IMG/VR virus record: IMGVR_UViG_3300026382_000037
Location: 1-34,849 of that record
Reading direction: 5' to 3' (one strand)
DNA length: 34,849 bases
Source: a virus
How positions within the stretch are numbered: position 1 is the stretch's first letter; each line of letters begins with the position of its first letter. Of this stretch, positions 7,816 to 14,172 are shown piece after piece. Position numbers and translations under genes: made by a program. The notes beneath the pieces are model-generated. The model was not told the origin of the DNA and did no database searches. It saw only the letters and a list, made by a program, of their open reading frames with translations.

Positions 7816-8349
7816 CTATTCCTCGTCTAAAAAGTTAATGTCTATTTTTGACAGTTGGTTGTTTTGGTTATTGTTTTGGATGTTTACCTGATTTTGTGAA
7901 AAGCGTTGGTTTACCCCAAGCGTAAGAGATGCCTTATCGACTGCATCCTGTAAATCTTTATAGTCTTTTGACTGCAAGTCATACTCAACAACAGATGCAC
8001 TGCTCCCTGCTTCTCCTAAACTCTCTGTTACTACCTTCTGAGCTTTGCCACCTTTGGCTAACTTCTCTATTCCTTGTAGTATGGTATTTGAAATATCATA
8101 TACCATAAGGCGATTTTTTACTACCTCCTCTACTGCTAAAATCTCCTGTGCATTTTTCGTGCATTTTTTAGCACTCTCTGCAATGGTGCAAAGCTCAACA
8201 ACTTCGGCGTTTTCTTGGGGTATTTTTGTGCAAATTTTCTTAACAGAATTAACGGAAATTTTATGCTTTTTTGCAAGGGCATTTAAACTATATGCTCCGG
8301 TTTTCCAATCAGCAATAACAAGATTCTTTTTACGAGTTGAAATCGCCAT
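7816..8349 (-). CDS. terS: Terminase small subunit
   Basis: This 177-residue protein has an N-terminal helix-turn-helix (ADWKTGAYSLNALAKKHKISVNSVKKICTKIP, about residues 14-45) that should recognise the packaging site. A central helical oligomerisation region and a DYKDLQDAVDKASLTLGV segment near 130-147, commonly seen in terminase small subunits, follow, with an Asn/Gln-rich linker before the acidic C-terminus DINFLDEE. It sits directly before the large subunit. AAAGG precedes the ATG, which lies inside the end of the upstream 35-residue frame. Confidence 0.88.
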   Translation of the reverse strand: MAISTRKKNLVIADWKTGAYSLNALAKKHKISVNSVKKICTKIPQENAEVVELCTIAESAKKCTKNAQEILAVEEVVKNRLMVYDISNTILQGIEKLAKGGKAQKVVTESLGEAGSSASVVEYDLQSKDYKDLQDAVDKASLTLGVNQRFSQNQVNIQNNNQNNQLSKIDINFLDEE

Positions 8350-8437
8350 CTAAAACCTTTAATATTTTATCTCTATCTTTTAAAGACAAACACTTGCACT
8401 TTTTGCTTTTGATTAATTTTAACATTGCTGCTTTCAT
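8330..8437 (-). CDS. 35-residue basic peptide coupled to terminase operon
   Basis: An ATG at 8437 forms an ATGA overlap with the stop of the preceding 71-residue gene. The frame encodes a Lys-rich 35-mer with KKCKCLSLKDRDKILKVL, ending at 8330 inside the small terminase gene. The tight overlap supports translation. The small size, and the possibility that it only carries ribosomes to the terS start, keep confidence modest. No family recognised. Confidence 0.5.
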   Translation of the reverse strand: MKAAMLKLIKSKKCKCLSLKDRDKILKVLDGDFNS

Positions 8438-8649
8438 AGCTCCCCTTCCCTAACTTCACTCATCTCCACCTCAAGACTAAAACTATTCGCTAACTCTTTC
8501 TGCCTCATATCAATAGCTCTCAACAGTTCATCTTTAGTCTCTTGCTTTAATCCCATTGCGGTATGTACGGTAAATGCAAAGTTTTCAAGTGTTGCGTTGT
8601 CCATCAATTCTATTTGTTTCTTCTTTGTTCTTATCTGGTTCTTATTCAT
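8434..8649 (-). CDS. Hypothetical small protein upstream of terminase
   Basis: This 71-residue protein is helical and charged (KKKQIELMDNATLENFAF..., LLRAIDMRQKELANSF). It starts at an ATGA overlap with the DUF3310-like gene and ends in an ATGA overlap with the 35-residue frame. No recognised domain. Its place just before the terminase genes is where late-gene regulators or packaging accessories often lie. Confidence 0.75.
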   Translation of the reverse strand: MNKNQIRTKKKQIELMDNATLENFAFTVHTAMGLKQETKDELLRAIDMRQKELANSFSLEVEMSEVREGEL

Positions 8650-8912
8650 GATTTTTTCCCTTTTAAAAATTTATAATATGCTTCGTATGTCTGTATCTTT
8701 TTAACTTCTTTGTCTGCTGCATCTTTTGCCCCTATTCGCAAACGATACTTAAACACTGAGCATTTAGCCCAAGCCATCAACTCCTCTCGTGTAAACATCT
8801 GCTCCATTCTCTCTATTGCTTCAACACCGTCAAACATTGAATAGTGCTTTGACGCGTCATTAAGTAATGGATGTTTGTTTTCTCTCTCAAATTCTTCTCT
8901 TACCATGCTCAT
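8646..8912 (-). CDS. DUF3310-like phage protein
   Basis: The preferred start is the ATG at 8912, which forms a TAATG overlap with the upstream stop and has AGAGGAAA in front, giving 88 residues. A longer frame opening at 8960 would overlap the upstream gene by 49 bases. The sequence DASKHYSMFDGVEAIERMEQ...LMAWAKCSVFKYRLRIGAKD...EVKKIQTYEAYYKFL follows the DUF3310 pattern (HY..GiEaId, then a ..a.KYl.R.G.KD.. helix, then a YL..l helix). That family is common in phages and suspected to relate to nucleotide metabolism; no activity is established from sequence. Confidence 0.72.
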   Translation of the reverse strand: MSMVREEFERENKHPLLNDASKHYSMFDGVEAIERMEQMFTREELMAWAKCSVFKYRLRIGAKDAADKEVKKIQTYEAYYKFLKGKKS

Positions 8913-9223
8913 TACTTTTCCTCTTTTATAATCTTCAAAACTTCTACTATCTCGTTCCAATTTTTTATGTGCTGTGATCTAAATCTTCCAATCGCATTAG
9001 ACTCTTCTTTTCTGATTTTATTCTCAAAAAACTCTATACACTCGGCAGTGTTATAAAAAATAATACTTCTTATCACATCACGATGGTTCTTAGCTGCATT
9101 TTCATTGAATGTTCTTACTGTTTTTGCATATCCTAAGTTATGTCTGTTCAGAGTATTACATTTAGCGTATGATGCACTTCCTAAAATCTCAACTAAATCA
9201 CTTCTACTAAATTCAGTCTTCAT
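8912..9223 (-). CDS. Hypothetical protein
   Basis: This 103-residue helical protein (start of the sequence MKTEFSRSDLVEILGSASYAK) has no family I recognise. It begins at an ATGA overlap with the 46-residue gene and ends in a TAATG overlap with the DUF3310-like gene, so it is part of one continuous translated run. The N-terminal ~25 residues could fold as a small DNA-binding helix-turn-helix. Confidence 0.75.
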   Translation of the reverse strand: MKTEFSRSDLVEILGSASYAKCNTLNRHNLGYAKTVRTFNENAAKNHRDVIRSIIFYNTAECIEFFENKIRKEESNAIGRFRSQHIKNWNEIVEVLKIIKEEK

Positions 9224-9360
9224 CTTAAAAGCCTAAACAGTTGTAAAACTTTTTCTTTGCTTTCATCATCCATAGGAGTATTAAGTAACTCATACACAAT
9301 TTCTTTTGCTTGATATACAATCTCTTTTGCTTCAATTATCTTTTGTTTTACCGGCGTCAT
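9220..9360 (-). CDS. 46-residue helical microprotein
   Basis: The ATG at 9360 forms an ATGA overlap with the NinG stop, and the stop at 9220 forms another ATGA overlap with the next gene. The product contains two near repeats, IIEAKEIVYQ and AKEIVYELLN, followed by an acidic DDESKEKVLQLFRLL helix. It should be a small two-helix or coiled protein. Overlaps at both ends make it a likely real gene despite its size. Function unknown. Confidence 0.7.
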   Translation of the reverse strand: MTPVKQKIIEAKEIVYQAKEIVYELLNTPMDDESKEKVLQLFRLLR

Positions 9361-9932
9361 ATTTTTAACCCTTCTCCCTTGATTTTTATCTCTTTTACCT
9401 TTTTTCTATATGTGCTAATAACAGCTTGAAGTTCTTCTACCGTCCACGTCTTTAGTGCTGTTTTATTGTCCTCTAAAAACTCAACTTCTTTCAAGCCTAT
9501 TTTTTTTATAAGTCCTACTCTGTATTCCGCTACATTCCCACTTAAATGATCGTTGCAGATATTACATTGCGTGTTAATATTTCTCTCATCAAATCTAAGA
9601 AGTGATGATTTACTTCTTGCTATGTAATGCCCTGCGTGTTCCTGTCTTCCATTATTGAAGTTATGACCGCAGCTGATACACGGTAAGCCTTTATCTCTTA
9701 GTCTTATGTACTGATTAACAAGCTTTTGTGCCAACTGCAATAAAATAGGCTTATCGTTCTTTTTATACTCTCGCAGTGCTTTTCTTGCTTCCGTCTTTTT
9801 TGTCGCCTCACGCTTATCTCTGAGTTGCTGAGCGTACTTAATTGCACATTCCATGCTGCATGTTGTTTGCATCTGTCGTTCAGGAGTGAATTTCTTTTTA
9901 CACTCTTTGTTTTTGCAGGTCTTTTGTCTCAA
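9357..9932 (-). CDS. ninG: NinG-like recombination protein (TTG start)
   Basis: This 191-residue protein matches lambda NinG/Rap. It has an N-terminal zinc-binding Cys set (C6, C11, C25, C29), then KKNDKPILLQLAQKLVNQYIRLRDKGLPCISCG, HAGHYIARSKSSLLRFDERNINTQCNICN and GLIKKIGL. The CxxC plus HAGHY...CNxCN arrangement resembles an HNH-type core. Rap targets recombination intermediates (Holliday junctions) in lambda. The start is TTG at 9932, overlapping the preceding TGA (TTGA) with GGGGAG six bases upstream. It lies in the same relative position as in lambda, between replication and late genes. Confidence 0.9.
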   Translation of the reverse strand: MRQKTCKNKECKKKFTPERQMQTTCSMECAIKYAQQLRDKREATKKTEARKALREYKKNDKPILLQLAQKLVNQYIRLRDKGLPCISCGHNFNNGRQEHAGHYIARSKSSLLRFDERNINTQCNICNDHLSGNVAEYRVGLIKKIGLKEVEFLEDNKTALKTWTVEELQAVISTYRKKVKEIKIKGEGLKI

Positions 9933-10120
9933 AACAAACTCCCCAACTCTTTAAACTTTTTATATCCAGCCTCAATAGCTTCACTTGCCAACTCAAACTT
10001 TTCTTTCAAAGCCAACTCCCCGTTTCTGTCGACAACTACAAAGTGGATAAACTTTCCGTTTTCGTCACGTACCATGTTCACTTTGAAATTTCCTATGTCT
10101 GCGTAGTGTTGTCTTTTCAT
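9929..10120 (-). CDS. Hypothetical 63-residue protein
   Basis: The likely start is the ATG at 10120, in a TAATG overlap with the methyltransferase stop and preceded by GAGGTG; a longer frame from 10135 lacks such support. The product starts MKRQHYADIGNFKVNMVRDENGKF and shows alternating strands followed by a helix (ALKEKFELASEAIEAGYKKFKEL). No family recognised. Confidence 0.72.
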   Translation of the reverse strand: MKRQHYADIGNFKVNMVRDENGKFIHFVVVDRNGELALKEKFELASEAIEAGYKKFKELGSLF

Positions 10121-10929
10121 TACGCCACCTCGCATAACATTTTCTCTTTAGCGTCTCTATACATTTCACGGGATATCTCAAAGCCATAACAGTGTCTATT
10201 TAATTCTGCACACGCTCTTAGTGTTGATGCACTTCCTGCACACGGATCAATTACGACATCGCCCTCATCTGTAAAAATTCTAATAAGCTCTGCAAGTACG
10301 GCGATAGGTTTCTGTGTTGGATGAAGTTTAGGATAGGATTTCCCATCTTTTTTCCACTTGAACCAATTAAAAACCATTTTCCCATTATTGTTAAATTTTG
10401 GAAGCTTCTCTCTGTAGAGCACAACAGCATATTCAGTTGCACCGACAACTTTCATATTTGCTTTTAAAACTTGAGGAGAATAATCTTTTATAAAAGTAAT
10501 TGGATAGCTATTTTTAAAGCCGTATTTTTCGCCATATTTTATAACTGTTTGCATCTGTTCAAATGCGCAGAAGACAATCATTGCTGGAGCTTTACCTGTC
10601 TCTTTTGGCTCTTTTTTGAGTAGCTTTGAGCAGAAGTGCATATACTCTGCAATGTTAAAACTGTAGTCACTGTTAAAAAACGCCTTACCTGCTTTTTCAC
10701 TCTCTCCGTTCTTGTTGTCTCCGTCTTTGTACCACTCTGTGCTTGAAGCATAAGCGTTTATCCCTAAATTGTACGGGATATCAGCAACAACAAGCTGTGC
10801 CTTTGGTATGTTGTAACGCTTAAAGTTTTGAAAGTTGTCGTTATATAATTCAATCTTTGTGCTTTCATCCACAAATAAATTCACGCTTGAAATACTGTTT
10901 TTCTTTTTTGTTCCAAATAAATTACTCAT
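10120..10929 (-). CDS. DNA adenine/cytosine-N4 methyltransferase, beta-class order
   Basis: This 269-residue enzyme has motif IV ADIPYNLG at residues 49-56 (a DPPY variant) before motif I IDPCAGSAST at 227-236, with HPTQKP at 203-208 and GFEISREMY after. That order is the beta class of N6-adenine or N4-cytosine methyltransferases, acting from S-adenosylmethionine. No restriction enzyme is encoded nearby, so it is a solitary methylase, likely for protection against host restriction or for regulation. The C-terminus overlaps the next gene by one base. Target sequence cannot be read from the protein. Confidence 0.9.
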   Translation of the reverse strand: MSNLFGTKKKNSISSVNLFVDESTKIELYNDNFQNFKRYNIPKAQLVVADIPYNLGINAYASSTEWYKDGDNKNGESEKAGKAFFNSDYSFNIAEYMHFCSKLLKKEPKETGKAPAMIVFCAFEQMQTVIKYGEKYGFKNSYPITFIKDYSPQVLKANMKVVGATEYAVVLYREKLPKFNNNGKMVFNWFKWKKDGKSYPKLHPTQKPIAVLAELIRIFTDEGDVVIDPCAGSASTLRACAELNRHCYGFEISREMYRDAKEKMLCEVA

Positions 10930-10931
10930 CC

Positions 10932-11426
10932 CTAAAACCCCTCTGCTATTTGTTTTCTCTCAAGTATCAAATTGTTTTTTATGATCAACTTTTTACCCGC
11001 GAATGCACTCTTGTTCTTTTCAATTCCCATCTCCTCGACAAGATAATCAATCACTGTGCTACTGTTAGCCTCTGCTTCGGCATCATCTGTTGAAATGATT
11101 GCGAACTGCTCCATTTGCTTTTCTGTAAGCTTTAGAAACTTTTGCATTTCAGAAGCGAAGTAGTTATAAACTGCTGCGATGGTTGTCTTTGCCTCAATCT
11201 TCATTTTTTCTTTTATAAAATGATTTATCGTTGCTATCCATGCTTTATCAGTTGCGGTCACTGCTGTGAGAAAATCTTGTCTGTTAATACTCGCTCTTTG
11301 TCTCATGAACTTTGCACATTTCTTACGAATTTTTTCGCCTGTGCTGTTTAATGCGCCTGCTTCATACTCGTTAAAAAGAGTATTTATAAGTGTTGCTGCT
11401 GCTATTGCTTTTTGTAGATTTGTCAT
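10932..11426 (-). CDS. Hypothetical protein in replication region
   Basis: This 164-residue, mostly helical protein (MTNLQKAIAAATLINTLFNEYEAGAL...) shows no motif I recognise. It starts in a TAATG overlap with the upstream 193-residue gene and precedes the methyltransferase by two bases. Position after the initiator-like gene suggests a replication or recombination accessory, but that is only context. Confidence 0.75.
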   Translation of the reverse strand: MTNLQKAIAAATLINTLFNEYEAGALNSTGEKIRKKCAKFMRQRASINRQDFLTAVTATDKAWIATINHFIKEKMKIEAKTTIAAVYNYFASEMQKFLKLTEKQMEQFAIISTDDAEAEANSSTVIDYLVEEMGIEKNKSAFAGKKLIIKNNLILERKQIAEGF

Positions 11427-12007
11427 TATGCTACCCCCTGCAGCATTTTAGAAACACGCTTGTCTGTAATTGCATTGCCAGTGTTAAGATACTTCGTAAT
11501 TTTTCCACGCTTGATGATATTTTCTATTTTGTCTATTGCTACTGCTGAATTTGCTAAAAATCTAATATCGCATAGCCAGCTTCCACCGCCTAGTTCATTG
11601 AGAACATACGCCTCTTGTTTTGAAAATATCTTTTGACCGTTTACATCTGCAAGTGTTTTATAGTCTTGTGCTTCAAAAAAAGCCCTATCGCTTGGTATTG
11701 TTTCTCTGTTCTCACGGCAATAATCAAGCATTAAGCTGCATCTGTTGTAAAATTTATCGTACATTGCCTTTGCCTGCTCAAATGTGCCTGCAAGTATGAG
11801 CTGTTCTTTTTTATTTGCGAATTGTGCCGCCACATTTGCAACTCTATCCATCGGTTTTGAGAAATTGTGCTCACCGGAGAGTGCTTTAAAAAATTCAAGA
11901 TACTCATCAGGGTTTATACTCTCGACATAGCTTTCAATCTCAGCGTCAATGAACTGCCCGCCTGTGATACCTAGCTTCTCTTTGATGTCTGCTATAAGAT
12001 TTTTCAT
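11426..12007 (-). CDS. Hypothetical protein, helicase-loader position
   Basis: This 193-residue helical protein has ITGGQFIDAEIESYVESINPDEYLEFFKALSG near the N-terminus and GGGSWLCDIRFLANSAVAIDKIENIIKRGK near the C-terminus. It starts at an ATGA overlap with the initiator-like gene and occupies the place of lambda P (helicase loader). No Walker motif is present, so it is not an AAA+ loader of the DnaC type. A loader or initiator partner role is inferred only from position. Confidence 0.72.
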   Translation of the reverse strand: MKNLIADIKEKLGITGGQFIDAEIESYVESINPDEYLEFFKALSGEHNFSKPMDRVANVAAQFANKKEQLILAGTFEQAKAMYDKFYNRCSLMLDYCRENRETIPSDRAFFEAQDYKTLADVNGQKIFSKQEAYVLNELGGGSWLCDIRFLANSAVAIDKIENIIKRGKITKYLNTGNAITDKRVSKMLQGVA

Positions 12008-12747
12008 GATGCCATTCCTTGCGCTCTTAATAGCTCTAAAGCACTCATTCCTGTTTGGCTGCTCACTGCTCGCATCTTGTCATAGTCTGATATTTTTTGA
12101 TTTAAGTACCCGTCAAATTTATTTGAGTAAAGCGTTTCAGGCCGCAGAAACTTCTCAAAGTCTGTACCTGACCATTCTGCGTATTTGATGATATGGACCT
12201 GCTTGAAGTCATCTACGCTAAAGCCCTCTTTTAATCTTGCCTGTATGAGTGCTTTTGTTTTTGCAGCATTTGGTTTGTAGTGTGTGTGCAGTAGTTGGTT
12301 TAGGTGTGAGATGATTTCCCGTGCTTTGTCTGCAGTAGTGTCCGCAGGGCTACATACTTGTACTTCTTCTTTACCTTTACCTTCTTCTTTCTCTTTATCT
12401 TCTTCTTTACCTTTTACTTCTTCTTTCTCTTCTTCTTGCTGGCGACCCCCCTCGGAGGGTATAGCTAGGGGTGTGTTTTTTGCCTCTTTGGGTGTTTCAT
12501 ATACCCCTAGAAATGGGTTTTCTGCCCCTTTTTGGCTATTTAAGTAGCCCTCTATGCTCTTTTGAATGCTATGTTTTTGCGATTTCCATACTATGTTTAG
12601 TATTTTGTCTTCAAAGTGAATGTCGTCTATTTTTACTCTTAAGAACTGTACATCAAGAAGCGATCTCATATACTCTGCTATTTGTTTGTCTGTGAGGTCT
12701 TCGATAATGTCATCGAATGATTTATAAAATGTGAATTGATTTCTCAT
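12004..12747 (-). CDS. Phage replication initiator/organiser protein
   Basis: This 247-residue protein has three parts. Residues 1-80 resemble DUF6291-type N-terminal domains (FYKSFDDIIEDLTDKQIAEYMRSLLD...). A very acidic/basic low-complexity linker at about 100-130 is rich in EE, KEE and GKGK. The C-terminal domain, about 140-222, reads IISHLNQLLHTHYKPNAAKTKALIQARLKEGFSVDDF...FLRPETLYSNKFDGYLNQ, which matches the conserved phage C-terminal domain found on many DnaD/O-like replication proteins. It probably binds an origin and recruits the host helicase machinery. The linker-coding DNA is a polypyrimidine tract and a candidate internal origin. Confidence 0.85.
   Translation of the reverse strand: MRNQFTFYKSFDDIIEDLTDKQIAEYMRSLLDVQFLRVKIDDIHFEDKILNIVWKSQKHSIQKSIEGYLNSQKGAENPFLGVYETPKEAKNTPLAIPSEGGRQQEEEKEEVKGKEEDKEKEEGKGKEEVQVCSPADTTADKAREIISHLNQLLHTHYKPNAAKTKALIQARLKEGFSVDDFKQVHIIKYAEWSGTDFEKFLRPETLYSNKFDGYLNQKISDYDKMRAVSSQTGMSALELLRAQGMAS
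12351..12510. other. Candidate replication origin inside the initiator gene
   Basis: On the plus strand about 12351-12437 is almost pure pyrimidine with TTCTTCTTTACC repeated at about 12364 and 12402. It is followed by a short GC-rich palindrome CCCTCGGAGGG (about 12449-12459) and an 8-bp inverted repeat, CTAGGGGT at 12465-12472 with ACCCCTAG at 12503-12510. Lambda and many relatives keep their origin within the initiator gene at the inter-domain linker, the position seen here. No classic iterons are visible, so this is a candidate only. Confidence 0.35.
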
Positions 12748-13445
12748 TATGCACTCACTTCATCATAAATCTCAAACTCTGCTTTGATATTTTTAGTGAG
12801 CCATACAGTGCCACGAGGAGTTAAAAAAGTTGTATATCGTACTTTGCCGTTGATTTTCTCTTTTGATGGTTTACGGACAAAATATCCACGTTTTACGTAA
12901 GGCTGGTAAGGTTCTAAGTTGTCCATTAGATACCCTCTAGCTTTACAAAACTTAACGACATTGTTTCTTCCCATGTTTTCAATTGCTAGATTTTTAGCAA
13001 AGTTTGAAAATGAAACTTCACCAACTTTTATATTTAAATCTGCAACTGCTAAAATAACTTTGTCTTTTTCTTCAAGCTTGCATTCAAGTTTTTTGTTTTG
13101 TTCATCTAAGTTAGCTGCTAATCGTAAAGCTTCTGAAAAGGTTTGAGGGATTTGAAAGTTTTGTGTAGCTTGTTCTAATTTATTAACAAGCTTAATGATA
13201 TTTGAGCTGTCAAGCCTAGCCCCTATCATAAGCGCTTGTTTTTTAGTATATGAGTAAGTATCAATCTCTTGACCTTTATCATTATACACGATGCGAATTT
13301 TTCGCACCGTCCCAAACCCATCTTTTCCTTGGATTTCTTCTGCTAGTTTTTTGGAATCACTATGTCTTTTTTCCATAATCTTACAAATCTCATATAATGA
13401 GATAACTCTTGTCTCAACTGATCTAGCTTCGATAAGTTCTTTCAT
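12747..13445 (-). CDS. Rha/KilAC-type phage antirepressor
   Basis: This 232-residue protein has an N-terminal Rha-like domain (SVETRVISLYEICKIMEKRH...SYTKKQALMIGARLDSS..., about 8-85), a coiled linker, and a C-terminal KilAC/ANT-type DNA-binding domain (about 145-225: NMGRNNVVKFCKARGYLMDN...YFVRKPSKEKINGKVRYTTFLTPRGTVWL). Such proteins relieve CI repression or bind DNA to promote lytic growth. The start ATG follows AAGGGA. Upstream lies 221 bases with strong inverted repeats, suggesting RNA-level control as for several phage antirepressors. Its end overlaps the replication gene (TAATG). Confidence 0.88.
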   Translation of the reverse strand: MKELIEARSVETRVISLYEICKIMEKRHSDSKKLAEEIQGKDGFGTVRKIRIVYNDKGQEIDTYSYTKKQALMIGARLDSSNIIKLVNKLEQATQNFQIPQTFSEALRLAANLDEQNKKLECKLEEKDKVILAVADLNIKVGEVSFSNFAKNLAIENMGRNNVVKFCKARGYLMDNLEPYQPYVKRGYFVRKPSKEKINGKVRYTTFLTPRGTVWLTKNIKAEFEIYDEVSA

Positions 13446-13470
13446 ATTTATTCCCTTCTAAAGAATTTAT

Positions 13471-13532
13471 GCCTTTTACAACACCTCTCCCCAACTTTAG
13501 AAGGGTTAGAGCGAGAGAGGTTGTAAAAAGGC
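13471..13532. repeat. Long inverted repeat in the antirepressor leader
   Basis: GCCTTTTACAA at 13471-13481 and CCTCTC at 13484-13489 pair with GAGAGG at 13515-13520 and TTGTAAAA...GGC at 13521-13532. This gives about 17 base pairs interrupted by a 2-nt bulge on one side and a 1-nt bulge on the other, around a 25-nt loop. It begins 26 bases upstream of the antirepressor start codon in the minus-strand transcript, well placed to control translation or transcription. Confidence 0.7.
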
Positions 13533-13538
13533 TCTTTA

Positions 13539-13565
13539 TTGACACTTGGGAGAAGATGCTATAAT
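13539..13565 (+). promoter_or_regulatory. Strong sigma70-like promoter, plus strand, no gene downstream
   Basis: TTGACA at 13539-13544 and TATAAT at 13560-13565 are both perfect, with a TGC extended -10. The 15-bp spacer is short, but an extended -10 can tolerate that. Transcription would begin near 13572 and run toward 13667, antisense to the leader of the antirepressor and the adjacent 59-residue gene. No plus-strand gene follows, so a small or antisense RNA is the likely product. Confidence 0.55.
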
Positions 13566-13571
13566 TAGCGT

Positions 13572-13640
13572 TCGCCTTTGTGCGATAGTTTTTCGGTTAT
13601 GAGTGCAAGTTTGGTTGCTGAACACTCATAGCCTTATTGG
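13572..13640 (+). ncRNA. Putative small structured RNA near the antirepressor
   Basis: Downstream of the orphan promoter lie a small stem, TCGC (13572-13575) with GCGA (13582-13585) followed by five T, and a stronger hairpin, GGTTATGAGTG (13595-13605) pairing with CACTCATAGCC (13623-13633): 11 pairs including one G-U. It could be a counter-transcript regulating antirepressor expression, analogous in logic to Sar or C4 RNAs. The 3' end is not clear, and the hairpin could instead function in the minus-strand leader. Confidence 0.4.
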
Positions 13641-13666
13641 ATACTCACGAATGAATATCTATAAAG

Positions 13667-13846
13667 CTACTTCCTCAAATAAGCTATAAGTTTCCCTATA
13701 CCCTCTTTCTCAATGATGTTAAACGCAAGGTCAATGATTATCTCTTGTGTCTCCGTTTGGTTATCGCTGTCTAATTTGTGCATAATCTCTTGGAACTTTT
13801 TTGCCATATCGTCTTCAACTTTAAAGTTAAGGGGATAATTTTTCAT
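13667..13846 (-). CDS. Small early protein downstream of Cro-like gene
   Basis: The likely start is the ATG at 13846, five bases after AGAAGGA; an ATG at 13852 would sit on top of that ribosome site. The 59-residue product (MKNYPLNFKVEDDMAKKFQEIMHKLDSDNQTETQEIIIDLAFNII...) looks like a strand followed by helices, a plan close to ribbon-helix-helix or short regulatory proteins. It lies between Cro-like and antirepressor genes in the leftward early operon. Function unknown. Confidence 0.7.
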   Translation of the reverse strand: MKNYPLNFKVEDDMAKKFQEIMHKLDSDNQTETQEIIIDLAFNIIEKEGIGKLIAYLRK

Positions 13847-13858
13847 ATTCATTCCTTC

Positions 13859-14077
13859 TTACTTCCTATTACTTGATTGTTTAGGAGTTTGTTTTGTATC
13901 ATTATTTTGTAGGTAGGATTTGATGTCCCTCCAAGCTGAAACAGGGATACCAAATTCATCCTCAAGTTTGAACATTTTGCCGGCTGTTGGTCTTGTTAAT
14001 CCACTCAGCCATTGGCTAACAGTAGAGTGAGATACATTTAATTTAATTTGTATTTCTTTTCTATTTATTTTTTTCAT
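13859..14077 (-). CDS. Cro-like HTH regulator
   Basis: This small protein has a clear helix-turn-helix (KEIQIKLNVSHSTVSQWLSGLTRP) followed by KMFKLEDEFGIPVSAW, like Cro/CI-family operator-binding proteins. The ATG at 14077 gives 72 residues. A longer frame from a TTG at 14110 would run through operator O1 and the -10, so it is unlikely. It is divergent from the CI-like repressor gene and first in the leftward early operon, the standard Cro position. Confidence 0.82.
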   Translation of the reverse strand: MKKINRKEIQIKLNVSHSTVSQWLSGLTRPTAGKMFKLEDEFGIPVSAWRDIKSYLQNNDTKQTPKQSSNRK

Positions 14078-14084
14078 AGTCTTA

Positions 14085-14090
14085 TTGTAA
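14085..14090 (-). promoter_or_regulatory. Leftward early promoter -10
   Basis: On the minus strand operator O1 reads GTAAGAATATCTTAC directly followed by AAT, so TACAAT (14090 to 14085) forms a -10 overlapping the operator's right half. The same operator-plus-AAT arrangement recurs on the plus strand at 15361-15378. Start of transcription would be near 14078, at or next to the ATG at 14077, so either the mRNA is nearly leaderless or the start lies slightly upstream. No strong -35 is seen. Confidence 0.5.
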
Positions 14091-14101
14091 GATATTCTTA
14101 C
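14087..14101. promoter_or_regulatory. Repressor operator O1
   Basis: GTAAGATATTCTTAC, a palindrome with perfect 6-bp arms around a 3-base centre. It overlaps the -10 of the leftward (cro) promoter. Its centre is 33 bp from that of O2. The identical sequence occurs at 15327-15341. Confidence 0.8.
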
Positions 14102-14119
14102 TTTATTCAAGTTTAAAAG

Positions 14120-14134
14120 GAAAGAATATCTTAC
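14120..14134. promoter_or_regulatory. Repressor operator O2
   Basis: GAAAGAATATCTTAC, one mismatch from the reverse complement of O1. It lies just upstream of the TATAAC -10 of the repressor gene and overlaps its -35 region, so it probably mediates autoregulation. Weaker symmetry suggests lower affinity than O1. Confidence 0.7.
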
Positions 14135-14148
14135 TTTTATGTTGTTAG

Positions 14149-14154
14149 TATAAC
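14149..14154 (+). promoter_or_regulatory. Repressor-gene promoter -10
   Basis: TATAAC at 14149-14154 would start transcription near 14161, 12 bases before the repressor ATG, with AAAGGAG in the short leader. The -35 region falls in operator O2. Confidence 0.5.
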
Positions 14155-14172
14155 TTTCATAAAGGAGTTGTT

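Noticed and set aside
8646-8960. Longer form of the DUF3310-like gene starting at 8960
   Set aside because: It would overlap the upstream gene by 49 bases, whereas the ATG at 8912 has a ribosome site and a one-base TAATG overlap.
12284-12547. Plus-strand Ser/Leu-rich frame over the replication gene
   Set aside because: Low-complexity shadow of the Glu/Lys linker on the coding strand.
13859-14110. Cro-like gene starting at TTG 14110
   Set aside because: That start lies upstream of operator O1 and the -10, so the mRNA would not contain it.
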